A stretch of DNA of 64,000 nt from Notamacropus eugenii (taxonomy: Eukaryota; Chordata; Mammalia; Diprotodontia; Macropodidae): contig NC_092878.1 of assembly GCF_028372415.1 (NCBI RefSeq), positions 140,822,804 to 140,886,803 of the forward strand, given 5' to 3'. A model generated the notes under the pieces. That model was given only the letters and a program-made list of their open reading frames with translations. It was not told the origin of the DNA and did no database searches. Positions 32,295-44,434 of this stretch are shown here, piece by piece (the first letter of the stretch is position 1; each line of letters starts with the position of its first letter). The position numbers were made by a program, and so were the translations under genes.

Positions 32295-32560
32295 TGAAGA
32301 AACTTGGAATGTTTTCTGAGGAAGGTAGGATTTTTAAAGGGAACATAATAGCTGTCTTAAAGTACTTCAATGGCTGCCATGTGGAAAAGGGTCTAGATTT
32401 GTTCTCCTTGACTCCAGAGAACAGACCCCCTAGTAAGAGACAGAAGTTGAGAGGAGGTTAATTTAGACTTGATGTGATGAAAAAACTTGATTAATAGAGC
32501 CGGCTGAGCAGAAGTGGGAGAAAATGTTGCAGGGAGGTTTACAGATAAGGTCTACACCAA
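32295..32560 (+). mobile_element. CR1/L3-type LINE 3' end
   Basis: AAGGGAACATAATAGCTGTC, AAGTACTTCAATGGCTGCCA, TGTTCTCCTTGACTCCAGAG and TTTAGACTTGATGTGATG: the plus-strand counterpart of the copies at 21960 and 46020. Confidence 0.65.
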
Positions 32561-32690
32561 ATTCTTTTGTTTGCACACCTTTATAAGTAAAAAAAACAGT
32601 TATTTGAGCACTCACTCCCATATATGTATGTTTACTTATAAATTGTGGATGTATACTAGTATGTTAATAATTAAGTACATTATGTGATTT

Positions 32691-32699
32691 ACACACACA

Positions 32700-32756
<57 letters not shown>
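32691..32756. repeat. (CA)n microsatellite
   Basis: 33 CA units with one T interruption at about 32706. Confidence 0.97.
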
Positions 32757-32758
<2 letters not shown>

Positions 32759-33250
32759 TAGACATTTAGAGAGGATGAGACACCAGTGGACTAATATTTG
32801 ATCCCAGAGGCAATAGAGAACCATCAGAGTTTATTTGACTAGGAAAGTGACATACTTGAACTTGAATTTGAAGGAAATCTCTTTGGTAGCTGTAGGAAGA
32901 GTGCATTGGAGTAGGAAAAGACCAGAGGCAAAAAAAACCCAATTAGGCCACCATTACAATAGTCTCCAGGCCAAAGTTGGTAATTGTTGGGGTTGAGACC
33001 TGGGACAAAAGTAGGATGAGAGATAGTGACGTATATAAGATGACTCAGAGGTTACAAACCTGAGTGCCTGGAATGATGTTGGAACCCTCAACAAAAATGG
33101 AGAAGTTGAGAAAAAAGGTGGTTTTGAGGGCAGAGAAAATGGAACGATGGAGGCGAGGCAGTTATGACCCATCCATACCTTCTCATTCTTTGAGACTGTC
33201 ATTTTTTCCATTCAAAATTAAAAGGGAGGTTAGGATTGTCATTGTCTTCA
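32757..33250 (+). mobile_element. Dispersed repeat family A (middle part)
   Basis: TTTGATCCCAGAGGCAATAG, TTTGGTAGCTGTAGGAAGAG, CCACCATTACAATAGTCTCC and GATGACTCAGAGGTTACAAA. Confidence 0.55.
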
Positions 33251-33820
33251 GTGCACAGAGCTAGTTCTTCTAGGAGGTGTGTCATTCTGGGGGACAGTGA
33301 GTGAATGGAGGGAAGGAGGTGATAAAATTTTCCCAAAGGCACATACATGACTGCTACACTAGGTGTGTGGGTAATAGCTCAATTCTAATGAATTGAAGTG
33401 TCTACACCAGGATCAGAAAGGGGAGATATTGTGAGCTTGTGCAGCTAAGGGAGGGGAAAGAATCGAGGAGTGTTAAGGGAATAAGAGTTGGTGTGGTTGT
33501 GTTGGAAAAACAAACCAAGATGTGGCTAGTTGCAAGAGGATGGGATGTTATAGATCTTCTTACCTTCAGATGGACTCATCACATAATCTTGGAGCCGTGT
33601 CATGGCTGGAGACCACTGGTCTTGTTGGATGTCTCTTAGAAGGACTTCCGGTTCAGGTGTGGGGTGACCCCTTCCAACTCTAATTCCGTCATCAGTATCT
33701 AAGCCATTAGTTTAAAAGTATAAACTATTGGTTAAAATAAACTGGACATGCTATCCACCTCCAAGAGAAATAACTTATATTGTCTGAATACAGACTAAAG
33801 CACCCTTTTTTGTATCTTAT
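33251..33820. other. Unassigned intron 1 sequence
   Basis: No repeat or coding signal recognised. Confidence 0.25.
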
Positions 33821-33825
33821 TTTTA

Positions 33826-34450
33826 TTTTTCCTCAGGTAAAACATGTAAAAATAATTTTTCACGTTCATTTTTAAAACTTTGAGTTCCAAATTCTCCTTT
33901 CCTCCCCTCCTTCCCCCCATTGAAAAGGCAAGCAGTGTGTTATAGGTTGTACATGTGTAGTCATAAAGCATAATTCCTTCCTTCCTTCCTTCCTTCCTTC
34001 CTTCCTTCCTTCCTTCCTTCCTTCCTTCCTTCCTTCCTTCCTTCCTTCCCTTCCTTCCTTCCTTCCTTCCTTCTTTCCTTCCTTCCTTCCTTCCTTCCTT
34101 CCTTCCTTCCTTCCTTCCTTCCTTCCTTCCTTCCTTCCTTCCTTCCTTTCCTTCCTTCCTTCCTTCCTTCTTTCCTTCCTTCCTTCCTTCCTTCCTTCCT
34201 TCCTTCCTTCCTTCCCTCTTTCTCAAGTCTTGTACAAAATGACCAATATGGAAATGTTTTCCATGATTACATAACTTATATCAGATCACTTACCATCTTG
34301 AGGAGGGAGAAGAGGGGAAGGGGAGGGAGGGATACAACTTGGAACTCAAAACTTTAAAAAAAGCATATATTAAAAACTATTCTAAATGTAATTCTAAATA
34401 TAATTGGGAAAAATATTTGGAAAATGTTTAAAAAATAAAGACACTAAAAA
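33826..34450. mobile_element. Inverted pair of L1 3' ends joined by a TTCC microsatellite
   Basis: 33826-33974 is an L1 3' end on the minus strand (CTTTGAGTTCCAAATTCTCC, TATAGGTTGTACATGTGTAG). 33975-34215 is about 240 bp of nearly pure (TTCC)n with a few interruptions. 34216-34450 is an L1 3' end on the plus strand (CTTGTACAAAATGACCAATA, TGGAACTCAAAACTT). Both arms include the extreme 3' UTR, so this is not simple twin-priming inversion. Confidence 0.75.
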
Positions 34451-35445
34451 TGAAAAGCTGAGAAATAAAGATTATTGTCATTAAAATTTTTGTCTACGCA
34501 ATCATTTTATGAAAATGAGTATAATATGCATCTATTCATTCATTGTGCTATTGATGCTAGTTAATTCTGTTACTAAGTAATTTTCACATAAAATTCCAGT
34601 GGGATTGAACTTTCTGGGTTTTCTAACCAGGAACCTCATAAATTAACTTTTATTAAGTAGCAACTGAGAGAAAGGAAAATGAAGGCACAGATAAAAATTT
34701 CAGTATAATTGAAGTTGTTAATCATCATTGGTGCTTGCTGACCTAATCCTGGTGAAAGTAATGACTGATATCAGAATCATGGAGTTCTGTCAGAGCTGGA
34801 GGGAACTTCAGAGTTCCTCCAGTCGAATCCCTTTCTTTTTGCTTCCTTCTCATAATCTCCTCCCCCTCTGCATTCATGTTTACCATCCCCATGTCCTTCC
34901 TCTGCTTGTTAGTGCTTATCCTCCAAATTTCTTAGTTTCCTGACTGGGTAAAATGTTGGGCTCTTATAGCCTGGCAAACTTAAGGTTGAGGGTTGGGAAA
35001 TACCCTGCATGTGACTGAAAGACTGAGATCTTAGAGAGACAGATCATACTTTCCAAACAAAATGTGCTCGTGTGCGTGCGTGTACATACAAACACATGAA
35101 GAGGATAAATAAATAAAGGATATTCCTTTCTGGAAACTATACTCTGTTTTCATGAAATCAGGACTGTCCTGCCCTGTCACCTCAGGCCTAGAGTGACCTG
35201 TGCCTATAAACTCATTCTCTCCAGTTCATAAATTAAGAATTTCATAGCTATTCTTTGTATCATGGGATTCACTTTAATATGAAGTCTGTCTAGAAAAGAC
35301 TTGATGGCTATATCCAAAGAGAAATGTGCTGTGTTCTAGAGAGGTTCTGTATTTGCTGAACCTTTTGTTTATCATCAAAAGACCCTTTATGTGGCTGTAT
35401 TGCTACCAAAACCCAACTTCTCTTTGTAACTGACTGGCCATGGTC
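34451..35445. other. Mostly unassigned intron 1 sequence
   Basis: A MIR-like scrap is visible at about 34770-34830 (CAGAATCATGGAGTTCTGTC). Otherwise nothing recognised. Confidence 0.25.
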
Positions 35446-35447
35446 GT

Positions 35448-35526
35448 ACACACATGCACACGCACACGTACACGCACACGTACACGCACACACACAGACA
35501 GACACACACCCACACCCACATACACC
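35448..35526. repeat. CA-rich imperfect microsatellite
   Basis: ACACACATGCACACGCACAC and similar words with scattered G, T and C substitutions. Confidence 0.85.
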
Positions 35527-36160
35527 CCTGTTAGTTGTATACCTTTCAAATAGAAAGGACAATAGTGCAGGAAAACAGGGTAATTCTCATAGTAAGTTTT
35601 TTTTTTTAATTTTTAAGGGATTTGCCTTAATTTGATCAGAATCAATTCTTACAGAACTCAATTTGAAGCTTTTAAAAAAAAATCACATGTGGTAGTGGAG
35701 TTAAGGAAGACCTGACCATTTACTTCATTTGTGTGATGGCGGGAAATCTTCATGTTGTCGAGCTCTAATTCATAATCAATGAAGTCTATTTCCCTAGACT
35801 AAGATGTCAGCCCTCAACCATGGTACTCAAGAATAGTACTTCAAAGCTGTTGGATTGAGACATCTGAATGCAAATTTGATCACATTTGCATCTATCCCAT
35901 TCTACTGGTAAGAAGAGGAAGTCCCTAGCCTCCCCCCAAAAGCATTAGAAATTTGCAATGTCACTAAGGAAGAAGGAGGTATATATTATCTGTAAATAAA
36001 ATTTACTTTGGATATCAGCAATGAAATGGTCCAACTTAACACTTTAGTAGTGAGCTAGTAGATTTTTAAATATAGATAAAAGTTAGCAGCATTCTGGAAG
36101 GATTTTAGAAAAAATAGTCCCAATTTAGGACAACCCTGAGTTTGAGAGCTTTTCTAGGTT
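35527..36160. other. Unassigned intron 1 sequence
   Basis: No repeat or coding signal recognised. Confidence 0.25.
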
Positions 36161-36164
36161 AGAG

Positions 36165-36385
36165 CTCATAGGATTATAGATTTAGAGATGGAAAGGTCCC
36201 CAAAGGACATCTGGTTCAACATCCCTCAACATTTAACAGAAAAAAGAAAGTGGGGTCTGGAAAAGTTAAGTGGGTTAGCCATGGTCACTCAGGCCCCAAG
36301 GGTCAAAGTTTTATAGATTTGATCCAGATTCTTTTTCCTTAGAGAATAAAATAGCACAAGAGATGCATTCAACACAATACAATTA
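36165..36385 (-). mobile_element. MIR/CORE-SINE, minus strand
   Basis: GATTTAGAGATGGAAAGGTC, GGAAAAGTTAAGTGGGTTAG and TTGATCCAGATTCTTTTTCC. Confidence 0.55.
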
Positions 36386-36764
36386 GAGCTTCTCTACAGC
36401 CTTCATTTAAACACTCTAAGAAGCCATGAACAGTTATTAAGGATAAGACCATGGGCCAGGAATTATGTTGCTGTTAAGATGGGCCTAATACACTTCTAGT
36501 CTAAGAAAATGACTGTTCTTTGTGTTAGGAGAGCTGGTCTTTTAACTGGTGGCATGATGTCATGTATATCCTATTTTCTCTTGGGAAATGAGGTTATATT
36601 TCAGTCATATATTTATTAAATGGCCTATTAAGTGTGCACAGGGCACTACTGAGAATTATGATGCCTGCCATGAAATATCAGAGAAGTTCATGGTCTGTTC
36701 AAAGAAACACTTCTATAGATGGAAGTAAAGTAACAATAATTCATGTTGTTTGTGCACAGTTGTC

Positions 36765-36900
36765 TGCAGGTTATCTCTCCATTAGACTGTGACTTCTTTG
36801 AGAGCCGGAACTGTTTTGTTTTCCTTTCTTTGTATCCTTAGCAATCAGCACAATGCTTGGCGCATAGTAAGCCCTTAATAAATGTTTATTGTTGATTGAT
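36765..36900 (+). mobile_element. L2-like LINE 3' end
   Basis: CTCTCCATTAGACTGTGACT, GCACAATGCTTGGCGCATAG and CTTAATAAATGTTTATTG. Confidence 0.65.
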
Positions 36901-36969
36901 TGAAAAAAGAAATTACTCTGGGCGAGAGTTGTCAGGAATGACTTAATGGCAGAGTTAGTATTTCAAAAG

Positions 36970-37180
36970 ATTATTGGATTTAAAGATTCCTTCTGGGACC
37001 TTGAATGTCCTCTAGTCCAACCCCTTCCATTTACAAATAAGGAAGCTGAGGCACAGAGGAAGTGGAATGACTTACCCACAGTAACACAGCCAAGAGGGAT
37101 CAAGAGATTGGATTTAAACATAGGTCTTTGACTGTAAACCCATCATTCTTTCTACTATACAGTGCTGCCTCTCAAAGATG
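36970..37180 (-). mobile_element. MIR/CORE-SINE, minus strand
   Basis: GACCTTGAATGTCCTCTAGT, AAGGAAGCTGAGGCACAGAG, GTAACACAGCCAAGAGGGAT and CATTCTTTCTACTATACAGT. Confidence 0.6.
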
Positions 37181-37364
37181 CTTCCTGACTGGAATTGAAT
37201 CCTGGGCTGTGACAGTAAGATTCCAAGATCATAATCTCTAAACCTTAAAGGATCTAGGATTTGAATTATGAACAGGGAAAAAGGGAATGGTTTTTCAGGA
37301 GGTGTAGGTCCCAAGATGAGAGAATGAGAGAAGAGTTTTTGTTGGACGGTAGTCACAGTTGAGG

Positions 37365-37860
37365 TTGGAAAGGTAGTCTGGAGTTGTGGACTTTATCCTG
37401 AAAGCAATATTGAGGTCATTGAAGATTTCGAATCTAAACTGTTTTAGGAACATTAATTTTTCAGGGTATGCTGGAGAGATAGAAGTTAGTAAGAAAATGG
37501 TGGAAGGGAGACCAGTAATTGTGACATAGTTAAAATCTGAACTAGGACAGTGACAGTAGAAGAGGAAGGAAAAGACAGATGTAGGAGATATCTAAAGGCA
37601 AAATCAAAGTTTAGTGACTAATTGAATATACGACTCAAGGGAGAGAAAGAGGAGGAATCAAAGGTGACAGACAGCAAGGGAGTTGTGAAGGTAAAAAAAA
37701 CAAGTCAGGAGGGAGGCCAGGTTTATAGAAGATGGTGAATTTGTTTTTTGACATTATATTTGGAGTAGGCTGCCAGGGTGACATGGTCACATGGCCTGAG
37801 ATTCAAAACTAAAAGTTGGTCTTAAAGAGATGAGAAGTTCTTGAGAAATTCTGAAAAAGC
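37365..37860 (+). mobile_element. Dispersed repeat family A (middle part)
   Basis: GTGGACTTTATCCTGAAAGC, GGAAGGGAGACCAGTAATTG and GGAGGAATCAAAGGTGACAG, diverged. Confidence 0.45.
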
Positions 37861-38960
37861 AATCACCTTGTTCCCTATGAGGAAGAAAAGGGAGAGGCTT
37901 CTAAAGAGACCCTTGAGCCTGCATAGGGAGCTGTCCAATAAAGTCAGATTTTTAACAGTATTCATGCAAAATGCAGAAGCAAAGGTACATAACTAAAGAT
38001 GAGTATAAAACAGTAGAATTGAGACTTTCTAAAAATGCAAATAAGGAGAGATTTTTAAGTTTTGTGGGGCAGAAAGAATAAGGGTAGAGAGAGATTTATC
38101 CATCACTATGGAAGTGTATCCATCACTATGGAAGTGTATCTATCACTATTACTACTATTTCATTCTGGAATACAATGGCCTTAGATTTTCAGAGAATATA
38201 CCCAAAGAAGACAGGAAGTACCTAGCAGATACCAGACTGGATGGGCCTCAGTTATAGAAGTGTCCTTAAGATCAGACTAGATTAAGTTTTGAGCATCATA
38301 CAAATGCTACTATGGTAGGGTAAGGTTTTCACCCGAATAGTTAAAAGGAGTAGTACTTAGGTCTTCAAAAAATGGGTTACAAAGCAAGGCATTGGTAGCA
38401 GGAAGACAGATGCCACCCAATGCCTGCTCTCAAGGGGATTATACTCTGATAATGGGGCTGATGTCGGACTCAGATAGAAATGGGGGTCACTGAACCATAC
38501 AAAGATCCCTGCAGGAAGCTTATTGACTTAGAAATCACATAGTAACATTATTTATGTTCTGTTGCATTTTTATTTATTTGTTAAATATTTCCCAGTTATG
38601 TTTTAGTCTCATTTTGGATGGTTGTGGTCAGCAGGCCATATGTTTGATACCTTGGATGTACACAAGCAACTTTGCAGATTATAAGGCAGTGTACCACAGA
38701 GGAATGGTATAGGAAAAGTACTAGGAGGACAGAAAGGTACATTCAACTAGACAGAGAATGAAGAGTGTCTGAAAAGCTTCTCAGAGGAGGCTGGTAATTG
38801 GATGGGAGGGAGCCTTAAAAGGCAGAAATTGAAGGAAAAAAAAGAAAAAAGCAGAGCAAACATATAAATGGTAAAATGAACATTTAATTAATCTTGTTTT
38901 GGTTGAAGTGCAGACTAGGTGTAAAATTCTATGTGAAAAAGTAGATTGGACAACAGAGAA
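37861..38960. other. Mostly unassigned; 20-bp tandem at 38101-38150
   Basis: CATCACTATGGAAGTGTATC is repeated exactly at 38101 and 38121 with a partial third unit. The remainder shows no recognised element. Confidence 0.4.
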
Positions 38961-38964
38961 CCTT

Positions 38965-39655
38965 TAAAAGTTTTTATAGCCTTCAACTTAAAGCTCATTA
39001 GATTTTCATGATAGCCCTGAGAGGCAGGTACAAACAATTATTATTTCCATTTTACTGTTGGGGAAACTGAGGTTAAGAGCAAGTACGTAACTTGCATAGG
39101 ATCAAACAGGTAATTAAATCCAGAGCTTTATCCTCTGGGTCAGATTATGGAGAGCCTTAATTGCCAAACTAAGGAGTTTTTTAGTAAATGAAGGTTTTGG
39201 GATAGAGGAATAAATTGATCTAAGCAGGTGAAGGCAGAATTATGAAGGAATGGCCCACCAACAGTGAGGAGGAATCTGTTAAGAGAGAGCCTTCAGCTAG
39301 AGAATAGATTGAAACCAAGAAGGTAAGGAAAGGGAGTAGATGTTGAGAGTTCTGGGGAGGTAGAAATGATTAATTCAGTGTGGATATGCTGAAGTTTTGG
39401 TGCGGATGAGATTTTTGTTGTTCAGATGTTTTCAGTTGTGTCTGACTCTTTTTGACCATATTTGGGGATTTCTTGGCAAAGTGGTTTGCCATTTCCTTCT
39501 CTAGCTCATTTTACAGATGAGGAAGCTGAGGCAGACAGGGTAAAGTGACTCATCCAGGGTAAAACAGCCAGTCCGAGGTCAGATTTGAAGTCAGGGAGAT
39601 GAGTCTTCCTTACTCCAGGTCCAGTGTTCTGTGGCATTGTACCACCTAGCTGCCT
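38965..39655 (-). mobile_element. Two SINEs (minus) within family A sequence
   Basis: 38970-39130 is a reverse SINE (CAATTATTATTTCCATTTTA, GGGGAAACTGAGGTTAAGAG). 39130-39410 is family A (TATGGAGAGCCTTAATTGCC). 39412-39655 is a full reverse SINE with RTE-like tail (GTTTTCAGTTGTGTCTGACT to CCACCTAGCTGCC). Confidence 0.65.
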
Positions 39656-39949
39656 TTAGAAGTATTAATATTATTTATTACTGGGTTGGTAGCCATGAAA
39701 TAGTAAAGGAACCAAAAGGAAGGCCTCCAGATTCTTTATTAAAGATTTACAGAGAGGAACAAAAATCACCCTGCATGCAAAGGGTTTTGTTGGGTGTGGT
39801 CTAGTTAGATAGATAGGTAGGGGGAGTTTACCTCCAGCAGTAAGTTTTGGATTATTGAAGTATATGTGGAGGCAGATAGGATGATCTTAAAGGATGATGG
39901 AAAAAAAAACGAGGACCTACTCAATTTGCACTTATCTTTTCTCTGTCAT

Positions 39950-40200
39950 TGGGAGCAATTCTTAGGTGTCATGATAGAACGCTGGACCAGGATTTAGGAA
40001 GACCTGAGTTCAAGTCTTGCCTCAGACACTAGCTATATGTCCTTGGGCAAATCATTTGACCTCTCTGTCTCAATTTTCTCTCTGTAAAATGGGGATAATA
40101 ATAGCACCTACTTCACAGTATTATTGTGAGGGTCCACAAGGTAACAGGTAGAGTACTTTACAGACCTTAGAGTGCTCTATAAATTTTTTCTAGCTGTTTT
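39950..40200 (+). mobile_element. tRNA-derived/CORE SINE
   Basis: AAGACCTGAGTTCAAGTCTT, TGTCCTTGGGCAAATCATTT, CTCTCTGTAAAATGGGGATA and TAGAGTGCTCTATAAAT. Confidence 0.7.
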
Positions 40201-40304
40201 AACTGAAATTGAAATCTATGATAATTGAGAAGATAATGGTAATGAGGTCACATGCAATGAAGTCGACTACTTCATTGTTTACAAATTGCTTTTTCTTAAA
40301 GCAG

Positions 40305-40500
40305 TCTTGTTGGGCAGCTGGGTGGTACAGTGGGTAGAGCACGGGGCTTGGAGTCAGGAGAACCTGGACAAGTCACTTAACCTTGATTGCCTCAGTTTCT
40401 TCCTCGGCAAAATGATCTGGAGAAGGAAATGGCAAACCACTCTAGTATCTTTGCCAAGAAAACCCCAAATAGAGTCACAAAGAGTTGGGCGCTTATAAAC
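40305..40500 (+). mobile_element. tRNA-derived SINE with RTE-like tail
   Basis: GGCAGCTGGGTGGTACAGTG, GGAGAAGGAAATGGCAAACC and AGAGTCACAAAGAGTTGGGC. The middle lacks part of the tRNA-related region. Confidence 0.75.
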
Positions 40501-41080
40501 AGGAACTTCTGGAGAAACTCAACTTGTATAGAGAATCCTTTTAATATTTATGCTTTGCCTTGGCCATCCCTCATGGCCGTTGGAGAATGGCATTTGGCAC
40601 ATAAGAAGGATGTGTCATTATTATTTTTTTAGGATACCATGTTGTGACAGGAACAATAACCCAAGACTTTACACCACCAAAAACTAGGCTACTTTTTTCC
40701 TTCAAAGATAAGAAATCCATCCTCAAGACTTTATTGACTCAGCGTAAGGCTCAGGCCATCGAAGTAGTTTTTTGGTGGCCCAAGTAACAAAAAACTAGAG
40801 TCTAAGGAGTCAACAGGTCTTCCCTCAGGTTTCTGACTAGCAAATAGTTACTGCTAACCCAGACGCAAGAAGTTAATCAGTGTTGCACCCTTGACCAATA
40901 TGCGTTCCTGGCTATGGCTATGTTAACTTTATTTGTTAACTTGAGATCTCTGAGTGGCTTATTTCATTCTATTCTGGAACCTGAACCTGCCAGTGTCAGA
41001 CTTGGCCTTCAACAGATGTCAAGGAACAAAGTTATTTCTGTTGTTATTATGCAAAAACGTAAGTATGATAACGTCATCAG
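40501..41080. other. Unassigned intron 1 sequence
   Basis: No repeat or coding signal recognised. Confidence 0.25.
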
Positions 41081-41084
41081 ATAT

Positions 41085-41800
41085 ATGACCAGAGAAGAAA
41101 GGCAACAGATAATCCCTACCCTCAAGGAACTCACAATCTAATGAAAGAGATAACAAACATATATGTACAAAGAAACTCTATTGGAGAGGGGGAACAAGAA
41201 ATAAGTAACCGAGGGAAAGCACTAGAATTAGGAGGGGTTGAGAAAGCCTACCGATACAAAATGGGATTTTAATTGGGACTTCAAAGAAGCTACAGAAGTT
41301 AGGTGGTGCAGTAGATAGAGCGCCAGGCCTGGAGTCAGGAAGACTCATCTTCCTGAGTTCAAATCTGGCCTCAGACACTTAGTAGCTGTGTGAGCCTGGA
41401 CGAATCATTTAACTCTGTCTGTCTCAGTTTCTTCATCTGTAAAATGAGCTGGAGAAAGAAGTGGCCAACCACTCTAGTATCTTTGCCAAGAAAACTCCAA
41501 ATGGGGTCATGAAGAATTGGACATGACTTCAATCAAGGTAGCCAAGGAAGGCAGGAGGCAGAAATGAGGAGGGAGAGCAGTCCAGGCGTGGAGCACAGCC
41601 AGAGAAAATGCCCAGAAGAGAGAGATGAGGTGTCATGTGTATGTTTTGGCTGGTATCACATGATGGAAGAGTAGGTGGGGGTGTAAGGTATAAGAAGACT
41701 AGAACAGGGTGGTTGTTAGGTGTTATCATGAAGGGCTTTGAACACCAAATGAAGGATTTTGTGTTTGATCCTGGAGTTTATTGAGTAGAGAGTTGAAATG
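41085..41800 (+). mobile_element. Family A copy split by a full-length SINE
   Basis: Family A blocks (CCTCAAGGAACTCACAATCT; GGTATAAGAAGACTAGAACA; TTTGTGTTTGATCCTGGAGT) are interrupted by a SINE at about 41295-41530 (TAGGTGGTGCAGTAGATAGA to CATGAAGAATTGGACATGAC). The target flanks AAGAAGCTACAGAAG and AAGGTAGCCAAGGAAG are similar but not identical. Confidence 0.65.
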
Positions 41801-41989
41801 GTCAGACTAACCACAGTTAGTAAATATCTGAGGTAGGTTTGGAACTCAGGTCTTTCTGACTCCAAATCCAGCATGCTTTATCTATTGGGTCAAGTATACT
41901 TGGTAATCCAACTTCTTTTCCCATCTTTTGGAGATCCCTAAATGGCATCAGGTCACCGGGTGTGGTCCTTGTATCTGTGGGTACCAAAT

Positions 41990-42225
41990 TAACTTGTAGA
42001 TGTGAAGAGGCAGAGGTTGATTTTCAGAAAGGGGAAGAAGGCAACCTTGGAAATGCACAAGCTGATGAAGACTTTGACATCACATCCTAGCAAAATTCTA
42101 GAAAAGATTAATCACAGGTTGGTTTGTGGGCACTTGGGAAGGGAAGCAGTTATTCCTTCAAACTACCTTAGCTTTGTGAAGAACAAGTCATAAAAAAAGA
42201 ACTTTTATTTCCTTTTCTGACAGGG
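41990..42225 (+). mobile_element. CR1/L3-type LINE fragment
   Basis: AGCAAAATTCTAGAAAAGAT, CTTTGTGAAGAACAAGTCAT and TTTCCTTTTCTGACAGGGT match the region just before reverse transcriptase motif A, as in the copy at 3636. Confidence 0.6.
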
Positions 42226-42227
42226 TC

Positions 42228-42395
42228 CCTAGGATCATAGACATAGCACTAGAAGGGACCCTAATCTAAACTCTTCATTTTGGTTGGGAAAAGTGAAGCC
42301 CAGATGAGTGAATTCTTTAAGCAAAGCCAGGATTTGAACCCATGACCCTCTAATTCCAAATCCAGTGCTCTATTATACTACTACAAGTTTAAAGA
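42228..42395 (-). mobile_element. MIR/CORE-SINE, minus strand
   Basis: TAGCACTAGAAGGGACCCTA, AAGCCAGGATTTGAACCCAT and CCAGTGCTCTATTATACTAC. Confidence 0.65.
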
Positions 42396-42499
42396 AAAAT
42401 TCTGTAAACATGGCAGGATTTCACCATGACTTTTGAAAACCTTTTGCCATATTTTTGTGGACAAGTGGGCGAGATGAAAAGAGAGTTGGAAATTTTCCT

Positions 42500-43115
42500 T
42501 GGAGGCAGCCAGGTGGTACAGTGGATCTGGAGTCAGGAAGACCTGAGTAAAATTTCATCTTCAGACACTCATTAACTAGTCACTTCACCTCTGCCTCAGT
42601 TTTCCTAATTGTGAAATGGTGATAATTGCACCTATCTTATGAGGTTGTTGTGAGGATCAAATGGTCTAATATTGTTAAAAAAAAAAAAAAAGCACAGTGC
42701 CCCATAATAGGCACTATATAAATGCTTATTCCCTTTTCCTTCCACAGGTAATTAATTAAAAATATAGATCTGCTGTTAAGGAGAGAGGTGAGAACTAGAG
42801 ATATAGAATTAGGACATATTCACCTAGAGGACACAGTTGAAGGTGCGACAAGAGGTAATTCCCCTAATATAAGTAAAGGAAAGGCACTAGGTTGTTCCAT
42901 GGGTGGAGCACCAGGTCTGGAGTCAGGAATATCTGAGTTCAAATTAGCCTCAGACACTTATTGTTGCGTGACCCTGGGCAAGTTACTTAGCCATCTGTAA
43001 GATTGGGACCCACTGGAAAAGAAAATGGCAAACCATTCCAGTACCTTTGCCAAGAAAACCCCATGGTCTTAGTGGGGTCGTAGAGAGACTCAGACATGAC
43101 TGAGCCACAACAGGT
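42500..43115 (+). mobile_element. Two tRNA-derived SINEs in the same orientation
   Basis: 42500-42735 (GCAGCCAGGTGGTACAGTGG to GGCACTATATAAATGC) has no RTE-like tail. 42885-43112 (GGTTGTTCCATGGGTGGAGC to GACTCAGACATGACTGAGCC) has it. Confidence 0.75.
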
Positions 43116-43289
43116 GAAAAAAAAAGTAATTTGTTGTAATTTGAGTATAAAATAATTCATTTTAAGGTAGTAGGTCATTATGTAATGGCAGCAGAAAATT
43201 ACATTAATTGCTAGTTTTTAGTGGAGCATTCTGACAGTTGGTTTCATTTTTCTCTACTTAGGAGTTTTGGTAGGATAAATTTTTATTCC

Positions 43290-43655
43290 TGTATATATAC
43301 ATATATACATACATACACATACATACATACATACACATATACTCACATACATACATATGCTAGAAGACCAGAGAGTTTAATCCGGCACATGGTGGTCAGG
43401 GAGGGAAGGGAATGTTTTGTTTTGGACTCAGTCAAAGGATAAATAATTATTGAAGTACCCCACCAGAACAGAATCAAGCATTCTCACCTAGTTGATGGCC
43501 TGGTACCATCATCTCCAAAGATAACTATGTAGTGAGGCTACAGAATGCCTCATCACTCTCTCTTTCTCTCTCTGTTTGTATGTATGTATTCATGTGTATA
43601 TATGTATATGTATGTGTGTATATGTATACGTATGTGTATGTATACATCTCCAGGA
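43290..43655. repeat. Two complementary microsatellites, ACAT-type and TATG-type
   Basis: 43292-43360 is built of ATACATAC words and 43577-43648 of GTATGTAT words. Each is approximately the reverse complement of the other, with about 215 bp between them. Confidence 0.85.
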
Positions 43656-44430
43656 CACCAATATGAAGGGTGGTGGTTGCTGGGGTTGTGTTCTTCTCCC
43701 ATAGTAATCAAAGAGAAACCAAGAAAATAGAGCAAAAAAGCAATCGGCTCTTGAATGTGAAGGTTAACTGAGATGTAATCATTTTTTTTTCAGGCGGGGA
43801 GGTGGTAGGGGTTGCTGTTTCATTTTCAAAGTTTTTCTTCTTGAAATGTAAAAAAATAGTGACGAATTTTTTCAGAGACCTGTTTTGAGTCTTATTTCTT
43901 TGTTTAATTCAAGATATATGTTAATCAGTAGAGATACAGATTTTCACATTCACCTGGGACCTGTCTTCAAAGAGTACTCTAAGAGAGATTTTGAAATAAA
44001 CTTAAAGGTTGAGTTTTCATTTATCAATCCATGCCAGAGTAGACTCATTTGAAGGTTCCCGGGAGTCCTGTCATAGAGATAGCATAATAACAATATTTTA
44101 AAAAAAATTTTCACACACAAGTCAAGAAGAAAAACAACTGCTGTCTATGAATATGATAAATAATTCTTGCTTCCCATATGAATCCAGAAAGCATCATGAG
44201 TTTTTTCTATAATGGTCCATCCGGAAGTTGCAAAGTAATACTTTGAGTGCATCCTTCTCTGGAATTAACCATGACTATGGCATCATTATATCTTTAAAAT
44301 GGGAAAGGAAGAGTATTATTTCCCCCTATTTATGGGATTGCTTGTATCCTGCTACCCCATGAGGCTTTTAGTTTATTAAATTTATTTTGAATTTTGAACT
44401 TAAATGCCACTAATAATAAGTGTTTTCACA
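43656..44430. other. Unassigned intron 1 sequence
   Basis: No repeat or coding signal recognised. Confidence 0.25.
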
Positions 44431-44434
44431 TGCA

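Noticed and set aside
33795..34226. 143-codon Lys/Glu/Gly/Arg repeat frame on the minus strand
   Set aside because: Translation of the TTCC microsatellite between two L1 tails.
35448..35562. Cys/Val-rich frame on the minus strand
   Set aside because: Produced by the CA-rich microsatellite.
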